NCBI GenBank assembly: GCA_024643795.1
Contig: JAHEMF010000016.1
Location: 1-49,326 of the forward strand
Source of the DNA: Bacteroidota bacterium
Lineage (GTDB): Bacteria; Bacteroidota; Bacteroidia; AKYH767-A; OLB10
DNA length: 49,326 nucleotides
Reading direction: 5' to 3'
The notes under the pieces are model-generated. The model was given only the letters and a program-made list of their open reading frames with translations. It was not told the origin of the DNA and did no database searches. The position numbers were made by a program, and so were the translations under genes. Shown piece after piece: positions 8,818 to 16,397 of the stretch; position 1 is the first letter of the stretch; the number at the start of each line of letters is the position of its first letter.

Positions 8818-9660
8818 ATGAGTTACCAGGAATTCAGGCCTTCATCATACAAACTTTTGCCTGATGTGATTAAAAATCTTTTAATCATTAATATTCTTGT
8901 GTGGTTGGCTCAGGTTGTGTTTTCTGATAAGCTTGGCTTCGACATCAACATGAAGTTCGGATTATATTTTCCACTTTCCGAAAATTTCAGTCCCATACAA
9001 TATGTCACTCACCTCTTCCTTCACGGAAGCTTCCTCCACATCTTCTCCAACATGTTTGCTCTATGGATGTTTGGCACCGTGCTGGAAAATGTTTGGGGAG
9101 GTAAAAGATTTTTGATCTTTTATCTGGTTACCGGACTGGGAGCCGCATTTATACACACACTTTCAACCTGGTATGAATTATCGCAGCTGCAGCATTCAAT
9201 AGACTTGTATGCATCGGCACCTAATGTTATGGACTTTCTGGCCTTTATGAAAGGTAACATCATGTACCTTCAGGGAGATGCTATAGACTCAATCAACAAT
9301 TTCATTAATCAATGGGAAATGGATCCTGATAATCAGGCCATGGCTGCCCAGTCCGTTGAATGGGCCAACAGCGTTGTCACGTACAAGATGAATATTCCAA
9401 CTGTAGGGGCTTCAGGTGCAGTATTCGGTGTGCTGCTGGCTTTTGGAATGTTATTTCCCAACACGGTCATTTACCTCTATTTTGCCATTCCAATCAAAGC
9501 AAAATATTTTGTTATATTGTATGGACTGTTTGAATTGTATTCAGGGTTCTCAAATAATCCCGGTGATAACATTGCACACTTTGCCCACCTTGGCGGGATG
9601 TTGTTTGGGTATATCCTGATAAAATACTGGAACAAGAACCGAAGAAATCATTTTTATTAA
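8818..9660 (+). CDS. Rhomboid family intramembrane serine protease (first of tandem pair)
   Basis: 280 residues. Catalytic features: the serine motif VGASGAVFGVLLAFG near residues 198-212 and the histidine in HFAHLGGMLFGYIL near the end; the conserved HLFLHGSFLHIFSNMFALWMFG helix is also present. Between the early helices and the serine helix there is a polar insertion of about 70 residues (from the ENVWGG region to NSVVTYKMN), longer than in the second copy. It should cleave transmembrane substrates within the membrane. It lies 13 bases after mutL and 13 before the second rhomboid, a tight cluster likely transcribed together. Confidence 0.92.
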   Translation: MSYQEFRPSSYKLLPDVIKNLLIINILVWLAQVVFSDKLGFDINMKFGLYFPLSENFSPIQYVTHLFLHGSFLHIFSNMFALWMFGTVLENVWGGKRFLIFYLVTGLGAAFIHTLSTWYELSQLQHSIDLYASAPNVMDFLAFMKGNIMYLQGDAIDSINNFINQWEMDPDNQAMAAQSVEWANSVVTYKMNIPTVGASGAVFGVLLAFGMLFPNTVIYLYFAIPIKAKYFVILYGLFELYSGFSNNPGDNIAHFAHLGGMLFGYILIKYWNKNRRNHFY

Positions 9661-9673
9661 CTGAGCAACAGGA

Positions 9674-10564
9674 TTGGCAATACTGGCTGAAATAAAAAGT
9701 GGATTTTACAGGTCCGAAGGATTATTCAGACTCATGCTTTTGAACGTGGGTGTTTTTGTGATCCTCAAGATTATCAAGCTAATATTATTTTTATCGGGTA
9801 GCTCTACCCTCTTCATTTTAGGAGGTATTGAATATCTGGCCGTTCCATCCAATTTCAATGAATTACTTTTTAAACCGTGGACCTTGCTTACTTATATGTT
9901 CGTCCATGAAGGCTTCTTTCACATTTTATTCAACATGCTCATCTTGTACTGGATGGGAAGGATATTCTGTGAATACATGGGATCTAAGAAGATTGTTCCG
10001 GTGTATATTATGGGAGGACTTGCGGGTGCTCTCACCTATATCATTGCATACAATCTCTTTCCGGTATTTGCCACAACCGTTGAATATTCAAAGCTTATTG
10101 GTGCATCGGCCGGAGTTATCGCTGTGATGGTAGCCATCGCCACCCTGATCCCTAACTATACAATTCATCTGTTATTTTTTGGAGGGGTGAAATTGAAGTT
10201 TGTAGCTATCTTTTCCATACTACTTTATGTCATCAGTATTCCAGATGGAAATTCTGGGGGTAATATCTCTCATTTGGGAGGTGCTCTCATGGGATATTTT
10301 TATACCATCTCCATGAAAAAAGGAAACAACATCGGTTCTTGGATAGAAAAGATATCTGCTTTCATAACTCAGAAGCGATCTGGCCGTATGAAAGTTGTAA
10401 AAGGAAATGCAGGTGTTGGAAAGAAATATTACGGTGGAACCGTCAAGCAAAGGGAGATGGCAATAGATGATATACTTGACAAGATCAGTAAGTCGGGATA
10501 CTCCAGCCTCACTGAAGAAGAAAAAGAAGTTCTTTTTAAAGCCAGCAATAAAAAAGGGCCTTAA
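9674..10564 (+). CDS. Rhomboid family intramembrane serine protease (second of tandem pair), TTG start
   Basis: About 296 residues. Serine motif LIGASAGVIAVMVA and histidine in GGNISHLGGALMGYFY give a complete Ser-His dyad; the FVHEGFFHILFNMLILYWMG helix is typical. After the membrane core there is a soluble C-terminal tail of about 75 residues with basic and acidic stretches. The start codon is TTG at 9674: no ATG lies between the previous gene and the first helix, and AILAEIKSGFYRS resembles family N-termini. It has diverged strongly from the preceding rhomboid, so the pair is either an old duplication or two subfamilies kept together. Confidence 0.88.
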   Translation: MAILAEIKSGFYRSEGLFRLMLLNVGVFVILKIIKLILFLSGSSTLFILGGIEYLAVPSNFNELLFKPWTLLTYMFVHEGFFHILFNMLILYWMGRIFCEYMGSKKIVPVYIMGGLAGALTYIIAYNLFPVFATTVEYSKLIGASAGVIAVMVAIATLIPNYTIHLLFFGGVKLKFVAIFSILLYVISIPDGNSGGNISHLGGALMGYFYTISMKKGNNIGSWIEKISAFITQKRSGRMKVVKGNAGVGKKYYGGTVKQREMAIDDILDKISKSGYSSLTEEEKEVLFKASNKKGP

Positions 10565-10574
10565 CTACTGAAAG

Positions 10575-11711
10575 GTGAATAAGAGACCTGATTCAAAACG
10601 GAAACGCAGAACAGGGATAACATCCTGGATCTCTGCTATTGTTGCAGGCTTAACAATCCTCAGCATCATAGCATCTAACCTCAACCCATCAAAGTTGTGG
10701 ATCTCAGGAGTTCTGGGTTTGCTTTTCCCCTACCTGTATCTGGTAAATCTTATTTTGCTGGTGGTAATGATCTCAAAAAAGAGATTACTGCTGATAATAC
10801 CACTTATCGCATTTTTTTCCGGGGTTAACAAGCTACCCCTTCTCATACAGCTCGATGGCAGTAATGGTAGGCCCGAATACGTATCGGATGTAACGGATGA
10901 ATTCAAACTGTTATCATTCAATGTGAGGGTCTTTGATCTGTATAACTGGACAAGAAATATTGATACTCGTGAGAAGATCTTTGTATATCTGGAAGATGAA
11001 GCACCTGATATATTATGTCTTCAGGAATTTTATTCATCAGATAATAATGAGTTCAATAATCAGGATCTCATTAAAAAACGACTGCAATATAAGTTCAATC
11101 ATATCCAGTATTCCATCACAGTCCGTGAAACAGACCACTGGGGCATTGCCACTTTCAGCAATTACCCTATAGTGAATAAAGGTGTGATCTATTTTGATGA
11201 ACACAAGTCAAATGCATGTATCTACACTGATATACTTTTGAAAAAAGACACTGTAAGGGTATTCAATACTCATTTGCAATCGGTAAAATTTGATGACAAT
11301 GATTACCGCTTCATAGAATCAATCGTAGGTAACGAGGAGGAGTCTCAAAAGATGATACGTACAAAGGCTATTATTACCCGCCTTATGCAGGCTTTTAAAA
11401 AGCGTGGCATACAGGCTTCTATTCTAGCCGATCATATTAATAAATCACCCTATCCGGTGATAATTTGCGGGGATTTCAATGATACACCGGTTTCATATTG
11501 CTATAAAATGATCAGCTCCAACCTTAACGACGCCTTCCGTGAAAGTGGATTAGGATTGGGCAGCACCTATTCAGGACCTATTCCGGGGTTACGGATCGAC
11601 TATATCATGCATGACAAGAAGATCCATAGCTATGATTTCAAGGTGGATAATGTAAAGTTAAGCGACCATTACCCCATCAGTTGCGCCTTTACACTCAAAC
11701 AACCCGAATAA
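10575..11711 (+). CDS. Endonuclease/exonuclease/phosphatase family protein, membrane-anchored, GTG start
   Basis: About 378 residues, start codon GTG at 10575, ten bases after the rhomboid stop. The first 100 residues contain a basic leader and three hydrophobic segments. The EEP domain follows with SFNVRVFD, ILCLQEF, WGIATFSNYPI, FNTHLQSV, IICGDFNDTPVS, GLRIDYIMHD and LSDHYPISCAF, covering the catalytic Glu, Asp, Asn and the terminal Asp-His. The fold cleaves phosphodiesters of nucleic acids, inositol phosphates or sphingolipids; the substrate cannot be read from the sequence. The active site probably faces the periplasm or the membrane surface. It closes the mutL-rhomboid cluster. Confidence 0.9.
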   Translation: MNKRPDSKRKRRTGITSWISAIVAGLTILSIIASNLNPSKLWISGVLGLLFPYLYLVNLILLVVMISKKRLLLIIPLIAFFSGVNKLPLLIQLDGSNGRPEYVSDVTDEFKLLSFNVRVFDLYNWTRNIDTREKIFVYLEDEAPDILCLQEFYSSDNNEFNNQDLIKKRLQYKFNHIQYSITVRETDHWGIATFSNYPIVNKGVIYFDEHKSNACIYTDILLKKDTVRVFNTHLQSVKFDDNDYRFIESIVGNEEESQKMIRTKAIITRLMQAFKKRGIQASILADHINKSPYPVIICGDFNDTPVSYCYKMISSNLNDAFRESGLGLGSTYSGPIPGLRIDYIMHDKKIHSYDFKVDNVKLSDHYPISCAFTLKQPE

Positions 11712-11849
11712 TATTCAGGTCATTTTTAAAATCATTAAATTTACAATTGTTAATTTTATATTAGATAATGGGTAAATCCGCAAAACTCACTTACTAGTGG
11801 GCATACCCTGATTCTTATATAAGGTATTTACTTCCTGATTACGAGGGGG

Positions 11850-11879
11850 TTGATAAAATGATTTAATAAATTAATTTTG
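11850..11879 (+). promoter_or_regulatory. Promoter of the orphan cas6-like gene (TTG-N19-TAATTTTG)
   Basis: TTG at 11850-11852 and TAATTTTG at 11872-11879 are separated by exactly 19 bases, matching the Bacteroidota consensus TTG-N(17-23)-TAnnTTTG. The ATG of the cas6-like gene is 45 bases downstream of the -7 element, leaving a short untranslated leader. With the strong terminator after the gene this makes a self-contained single-gene transcription unit. Confidence 0.65.
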
Positions 11880-11924
11880 ATGTTTCTTTACACCTAAATA
11901 CCAACTATTCAACGTTTTTCAATC

Positions 11925-12662
11925 ATGAGAATCAAAATTTCTTTTCTACGTGAACATTCTTCCGCAAATTCCATCCCCTTACATCACCAAAAACTGCTGA
12001 CAGATAGCCTTGGTATGTATATGGATGAGATCTCAGGCGACAGATCACTGTTTAATTTTTCATCACTCAAGGGTACTTCGAAGATCCAGAACGGATTCAT
12101 GCGTTTTCTTTCTTCCAAGATCACACTGGTAATTTCCAGCCGCAACCAGGAATTTGCCGAAGCTCTTGTAAAAAAGATCTTCGATAATCCACATCTGGCT
12201 GTAGGTAAAATGAATCTGGTGCCAAAAACATATGAGGTGATCCCTGACCCTTCATTTCAAACCAAGATGCGTTACCTGTGCATCTCTCCATTAATTATTT
12301 TTAATCCTGATAAAGAGAGTGAAAGAGCTCAGGATATAGTTGACCCAACTTCTCAGCAATTCTCTGACATACTTTACAACATTACTCTCGACAGGATGGA
12401 AAAGGCAGGTTTTACTGAAACCATGCTCAATGAATTTGCAGAATTCGAGGCACAGCCTGACATGGAGTACATCAATAAGATCAATGAATCAGGGAAAAAG
12501 TATGCCAGGATGTATAAATCAGCGGCCGGTAACCCTATGATGGGGTTCCTGTTACCATTCACCCTGCATGCACATCCCGATGTACATAAATTTATATGGG
12601 AATGTGGTATAGGTCAGCTCACTGAAGAAGGCTACGGAATGGTAGATATGGTGAAAGGTTGA
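11925..12662 (+). CDS. cas6: Cas6-like CRISPR RNA endoribonuclease, stand-alone
   Basis: 245 residues, the usual Cas6 length. Seen: a Cas6-style start (MRIKISFLREHSSANSIPLH), a central SPLIIFNP stretch, and near the C-terminus a ferredoxin-like strand ending in the glycine-rich loop GIGQLTEEGYG at about 228-238, the hallmark of Cas6/RAMP proteins (usually G-x-G-x5-GFG-x-V). Cas6 cuts CRISPR precursor RNA in repeat hairpins. There is no CRISPR array and no other cas gene here. The region that normally reads Leu-His-x2-Gly before the FTFS block reads MYMDEISGDRSLFNFSSL, so the usual catalytic histidine seems absent; other His at 10, 21 and 22 could substitute. Neighbours are housekeeping genes. 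Role unknown; possibly a domesticated RNA-binding protein. Confidence 0.82.
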   Translation: MRIKISFLREHSSANSIPLHHQKLLTDSLGMYMDEISGDRSLFNFSSLKGTSKIQNGFMRFLSSKITLVISSRNQEFAEALVKKIFDNPHLAVGKMNLVPKTYEVIPDPSFQTKMRYLCISPLIIFNPDKESERAQDIVDPTSQQFSDILYNITLDRMEKAGFTETMLNEFAEFEAQPDMEYINKINESGKKYARMYKSAAGNPMMGFLLPFTLHAHPDVHKFIWECGIGQLTEEGYGMVDMVKG

Positions 12663-12679
12663 TATCCAGATCAAGATCT

Positions 12680-12713
12680 AAAGAACAGGCTCAGCTTCCT
12701 GTTCTTTTTTTTT
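12680..12713 (+). terminator. Strong intrinsic terminator after cas6-like gene
   Basis: A perfect 10-bp stem (AAAGAACAGG at 12680-12689 with CCTGTTCTTT at 12698-12707) around an 8-base loop runs into a run of nine T. It isolates the cas6-like gene from the transporter downstream. Confidence 0.9.
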
Positions 12714-12784
12714 GCAGATATCAGTAATTCATAACATCCGTAAAAACACTCCCACAAAAATTAAAAGCAACACAATTCTAAATT

Positions 12785-14023
12785 ATGATCAAGAATAGTA
12801 AAATACTCAATGTTCTTGTAGTTGTTGCTGCTCTTGGATACTTCGTTGATATCTACGACCTGGTACTTTTTGGTATAGTTCGTAAGGCAAGCCTTATAGC
12901 CATAGGAATAACCGATGAGGTTCAACAAACCATGATAGGTGCCACTCTTCTTAATTGGCAGATGGGTGGAATGCTGATCGGAGGAATCATCTGGGGAATC
13001 TTTGGAGATAAACGGGGGCGGATCTCAGTTTTATTCGGTTCTATTCTGATGTACAGTTTGGCCAACATCGCCAATGGCTTTGTTGCTGATGTTTCATTCA
13101 TGGATCCGGTGATATTGTATGCTGCTTTACGTTTTATTGCCGGGGTGGGACTCGCCGGTGAGCTTGGAGCAGGTATAACCCTTGTAAGTGAGACCCTATC
13201 CAAAGAACACCGGGGATATGGGACCATGCTGGTGGCCACAGTTGGAATATCAGGTGCCGTAGTTGCCAACCTGGTCGCAGGAGCATTCGACTGGAAAGTA
13301 TCTTACTTTGTTGGTGGCGGTATGGGGTTGGCATTGTTGCTGCTCAGGATCGGTGCATATGAGTCGGGCATGTTCAGCCAGATAAAAACGGCTCATGTTA
13401 GCAAAGGAAATTTTCTGAGCTTGTTCAGCAGCTGGGCAAAAACAAAAAAATACTTGAGTATAATCCTGATAGCTGTTCCTGTGTGGTATGTTGTTGGAAT
13501 TCTGATGATCTTTTCACCTGAGCTGGGTAAAGTTATGGGGCTTGAGGGTATCAGTGCCGGTGATGCTATCATGTATTCCTATATTGGGATAACCTTAGGT
13601 GATTTTGCCAGCGGACTACTTTCGCAAATATGGAAGAGTAGGATCAAAGCACTGCGAATATTCATGATACTCACGCTAGTTTTCACCGTAGCATACTTTT
13701 TTGTTGCCTTTAAGTCATTATTCATGTTTTACACCATTGCGGTACTGGTTGGATTCTTCACCGGATACTGGGCTGTTTTCATTACCATGGCTTCTGAACA
13801 GTTCGGAACCAACATCCGGGCAACCGTAACCACCACTGCACCAAACTTTGTACGTGGGTCTGTTGTTCTGTTAACATCAGGTTTTCAATTATTTCATTAT
13901 TTAACAGGCAACCTGGTGTTATCGGCTGTAGTGGTAGGAGTAATCACCTTTATACTTGCATTTATTTCACTGGGCAGTCTGGAAGAGACCTTTGGAAAAG
14001 AACTGGATTATGTTGAAGAATAA
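12785..14023 (+). CDS. Major facilitator superfamily transporter
   Basis: 412 residues with about 12 hydrophobic helices. The MFS signature loop between helices 2 and 3 is present as GGIIWGIFGDKRGRISVLFGS, and the charged FVDIYDLVLFGIVRK in helix 1 plus AGVGLAGELGAGITLVSE in helix 4 resemble the metabolite:H+ symporter/sugar transporter branch. The substrate cannot be assigned; a carboxylate or sugar is likely. Loops are short and the central cytoplasmic loop carries IKTAHVSKGN. Its last 14 bases overlap the start of the CoA-binding protein gene, so the two are translationally coupled. Confidence 0.9.
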   Translation: MIKNSKILNVLVVVAALGYFVDIYDLVLFGIVRKASLIAIGITDEVQQTMIGATLLNWQMGGMLIGGIIWGIFGDKRGRISVLFGSILMYSLANIANGFVADVSFMDPVILYAALRFIAGVGLAGELGAGITLVSETLSKEHRGYGTMLVATVGISGAVVANLVAGAFDWKVSYFVGGGMGLALLLLRIGAYESGMFSQIKTAHVSKGNFLSLFSSWAKTKKYLSIILIAVPVWYVVGILMIFSPELGKVMGLEGISAGDAIMYSYIGITLGDFASGLLSQIWKSRIKALRIFMILTLVFTVAYFFVAFKSLFMFYTIAVLVGFFTGYWAVFITMASEQFGTNIRATVTTTAPNFVRGSVVLLTSGFQLFHYLTGNLVLSAVVVGVITFILAFISLGSLEETFGKELDYVEE

Positions 14024-14375
14024 AGTTCTTGTTTTAGGAGCCTCCCCCAGCCCATCGCGATATGCATACTTATCTGTGCAACGTCTCAGAGAAAAAGGAT
14101 ATCCTGTAATTGCTTTGGGTAAACAAAAAGGAACCATTAGTGATGTTGTGATACAACATGGCACCCCACCGGTTGACGATATACATACAGTTACAGTATA
14201 CCTATCTCAATCCAACCAGCAGTCTATTGAAGACTATATTCTATCACTTAAACCCGCAAGAGTGATATTTAATCCCGGTGCAGAGAACATTCCGTTTGAA
14301 AGAAAATTACACGCTGCGGGTATTGAAGTAATGGAAGCGTGTACTTTGGTGATGTTGTCTGTTGGCAGTTTCTGA
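14010..14375 (+). CDS. CoA-binding domain protein (CoA_binding_2 family)
   Basis: 121 residues from ATG at 14010, which begins MLKNKVLVLGASPSPSRYAY; the longer upstream frame runs inside the MFS gene and is not family-like. The whole protein is one Rossmann domain: GASPSPSRYA is the dinucleotide/CoA-binding loop, and VIFNPGAEN with MEACTLVML near the end is typical of the small YccU-like CoA-binding proteins. It probably binds CoA or a related nucleotide; no catalytic role is known. Its stop codon directly abuts the stop codon of the convergent histidine kinase gene (TGA immediately followed by TCA). Confidence 0.88.
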   Translation: MLKNKVLVLGASPSPSRYAYLSVQRLREKGYPVIALGKQKGTISDVVIQHGTPPVDDIHTVTVYLSQSNQQSIEDYILSLKPARVIFNPGAENIPFERKLHAAGIEVMEACTLVMLSVGSF

Positions 14376-15719
14376 TCAGTGCTGCGATGCATCGATATGA
14401 GGAAAGCGTAAAGTGAAACAAGCTCCTTTCATTTGTTTTGATTCTACACTTATTTGCACCCTGTGAAAGTCGGCTATAGTTTTTACTATCGGTAAGCCCA
14501 ATCCATAACTCTGTTGTCCATCTTCGCCGGCATGAAATCTTTTAAAACGATCAAATATATTTTCTACCTGTGAGCTTTCTATACCAATGCCCTCATCTGT
14601 AATCTGAACAACATAATCCTCATCTTCCTTCCAACCATTTACAATGATCTTACCATGAATATTATTGTACTTGATGGCATTATTGATTAAATTAAAGAAC
14701 ATGTTGAAAAGCAAACTCCTGTTGCAAGGGCTGAATTGCGACATTGGTTGCATGGTCTTGATAACTACAATATGCTTTTCCTCGATCAACTCTGAAAGTT
14801 CTGACAAAACTTCATCAATGAGTTCTTCAATCACAACTTCATCCTGTTTCAGGTACTGATCATTTTCAATTTTTGAGATCATCAAGAGTGCCTTAATGAT
14901 CTTGCTTAGTCTTTTAAGTGTTTTCTGTGAATCAAGGATCTTGTTCTCAAACTCCTCTGGAACCTCATTGTTAATGAGCATATTTTCCAATCTGTTCTGC
15001 AATATTGAAATTGGTGTCAACAACTCATGAGCAACATTTGCTATGAATTCCTTCTCAATCAAGAATGCATCCCTTGTTTTACGCATCAACTGATTGATAC
15101 TTTTATCAAGGTAGTTGAATTCATATGTATTGGTCTTATGTTCTTTAAAATTATAATTGGACGGATTTTGAGGAAGCTGAAGTTTTTCTTTAACGATCTT
15201 ATTGAAAGGCTTGAGCAGGATCCTTACAAATCCAATATCCATGAAAATAGATACCAGAATGAGAATGATCATCATGGCAAGAGTGAACTGTACAATTGTA
15301 ATGTTAAGTTGCTCAATAGTACCCAAACCTTCACCGATACTAAGCTGGTATAACTGATTATCATATACGAAAGACTGTCTTATTATACGATGTTTCAGGT
15401 TCTCTCCTCCTACATTCCACTCTTCATTCGCTATTACGGTTTCTGGTGGGTGGGCTTCATTAGACAGCGGTATGATAGATACAAATTCCTCCTTGAGTAT
15501 ATTGTAACTCTCAAAGCTACAATCCTGCTCCATTATGATCTCTTCAATACCACCACGACTGATGATCTTTAGCACCCTGTCTGAGCGGGCAATAAGCCGT
15601 TTATCAATATGATTATATACTACCTGTTGGGTAACCAGCGGCAAGATGAAACCAAAGGCAGCAATTATTAGTGCCTTGGAAAGCGCGTTGTATATAGCCA
15701 GCTTTACCTGGAGTTTCAT
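14376..15719 (-). CDS. Sensor histidine kinase of a two-component system
   Basis: 447 residues. Two membrane helices (about 14-32 and 140-162) bracket a periplasmic sensor region of roughly 105 residues without a recognised domain. A short linker leads to the HisKA domain with the phospho-acceptor in FIANVAHELLTPIS (about residue 230), then the HATPase domain with N box (LINNAIKYN), G1 box (ITDEGIGIE) and F/G2 region (IFDRFKRFHAG, SYGLGLPIVK). It should phosphorylate the response regulator whose gene ends one base upstream. The signal is not evident; the gene order places an aminotransferase first in the same run. Confidence 0.93.
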   Translation of the reverse strand: MKLQVKLAIYNALSKALIIAAFGFILPLVTQQVVYNHIDKRLIARSDRVLKIISRGGIEEIIMEQDCSFESYNILKEEFVSIIPLSNEAHPPETVIANEEWNVGGENLKHRIIRQSFVYDNQLYQLSIGEGLGTIEQLNITIVQFTLAMMIILILVSIFMDIGFVRILLKPFNKIVKEKLQLPQNPSNYNFKEHKTNTYEFNYLDKSINQLMRKTRDAFLIEKEFIANVAHELLTPISILQNRLENMLINNEVPEEFENKILDSQKTLKRLSKIIKALLMISKIENDQYLKQDEVVIEELIDEVLSELSELIEEKHIVVIKTMQPMSQFSPCNRSLLFNMFFNLINNAIKYNNIHGKIIVNGWKEDEDYVVQITDEGIGIESSQVENIFDRFKRFHAGEDGQQSYGLGLPIVKTIADFHRVQISVESKQMKGACFTLRFPHIDASQH

Positions 15720-15720
15720 A

Positions 15721-16395
15721 TTATAGATTTACCCTGTATCCTATCCCGCGAACTGTTTCAAGCCATTCGATATCTCCTTGTGTTCCCATTTTTTTACGCA
15801 GATTCTTAATATGTACATCTATATAGTTGGAATCATAATCGTCCTCCATGATATCACCCCATATATGTTCGGTCAGCTGCATACGGGTTAGCACTTTATT
15901 CTTATTAATGGCAAGGTAGTGAAGGATATCGAATTCCTTTTTTGTGAGGTTGATCAGCACTTCATTTTTTGTGACGGTACGATTATTTATATCCATCTCA
16001 AACTCACCGATATCAAACACATTGTTCTTCAAACCATGTTTTCTCCTTAAGATAGCCTGCATCCTTGATTGGAGTTCAAGCAAAGAAAAGGGTTTGGCCA
16101 AATAATCATCGGCACCCAGATCTAGGCCTTTAATTTTATCATCGAGTTCACTGCGCGCAGTTAAAATGATAAACGCAGCATCGCTGCCACCATCTTTAGC
16201 TTCCCGCAACAGGTCGAACCCACTGTAGTCGGGTAAACCAATATCAAGCAGTACAAAATCATATGAATTCACGAACACCTTTTCCGATGCACTCTTTCCG
16301 GTAAAGGCCACATCACAGTTAAATCCCTGATGTGTTAAAAATTCTTCCATTTCATGAGACAGACTCTTTTCGTCTTCTACGATCAATACATTCAT
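15721..16395 (-). CDS. OmpR/PhoB-family response regulator
   Basis: 224 residues. The receiver domain holds acidic pocket EDEKS, the phospho-acceptor in YDFVLLDIGLPDYSG (about Asp52), the conserved Thr in IILTARSE and Lys in LAKPFSL. The C-terminal winged helix shows LTKKEFDILHYLA and the usual ending DVHIKNLRKKMG followed by VRGIGYRVNL. It is a DNA-binding transcription regulator paired with the histidine kinase one base downstream. It starts two bases after the aminotransferase stop, so the three genes probably form one transcript. Confidence 0.95.
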   Translation of the reverse strand: MNVLIVEDEKSLSHEMEEFLTHQGFNCDVAFTGKSASEKVFVNSYDFVLLDIGLPDYSGFDLLREAKDGGSDAAFIILTARSELDDKIKGLDLGADDYLAKPFSLLELQSRMQAILRRKHGLKNNVFDIGEFEMDINNRTVTKNEVLINLTKKEFDILHYLAINKNKVLTRMQLTEHIWGDIMEDDYDSNYIDVHIKNLRKKMGTQGDIEWLETVRGIGYRVNL

Positions 16396-16397
16396 AA

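Noticed and set aside
9674-9676. Frameshift or missing start in the second rhomboid
   Set aside because: There is no ATG before the first helix, but TTG at 9674 gives a normal family N-terminus, so an alternative start explains it without a mutation.
11712-12784. CRISPR array near the Cas6-like gene
   Set aside because: I looked on both sides for regularly spaced direct repeats of 20-40 bases and saw none; the only repeat structure is the terminator hairpin after the gene.
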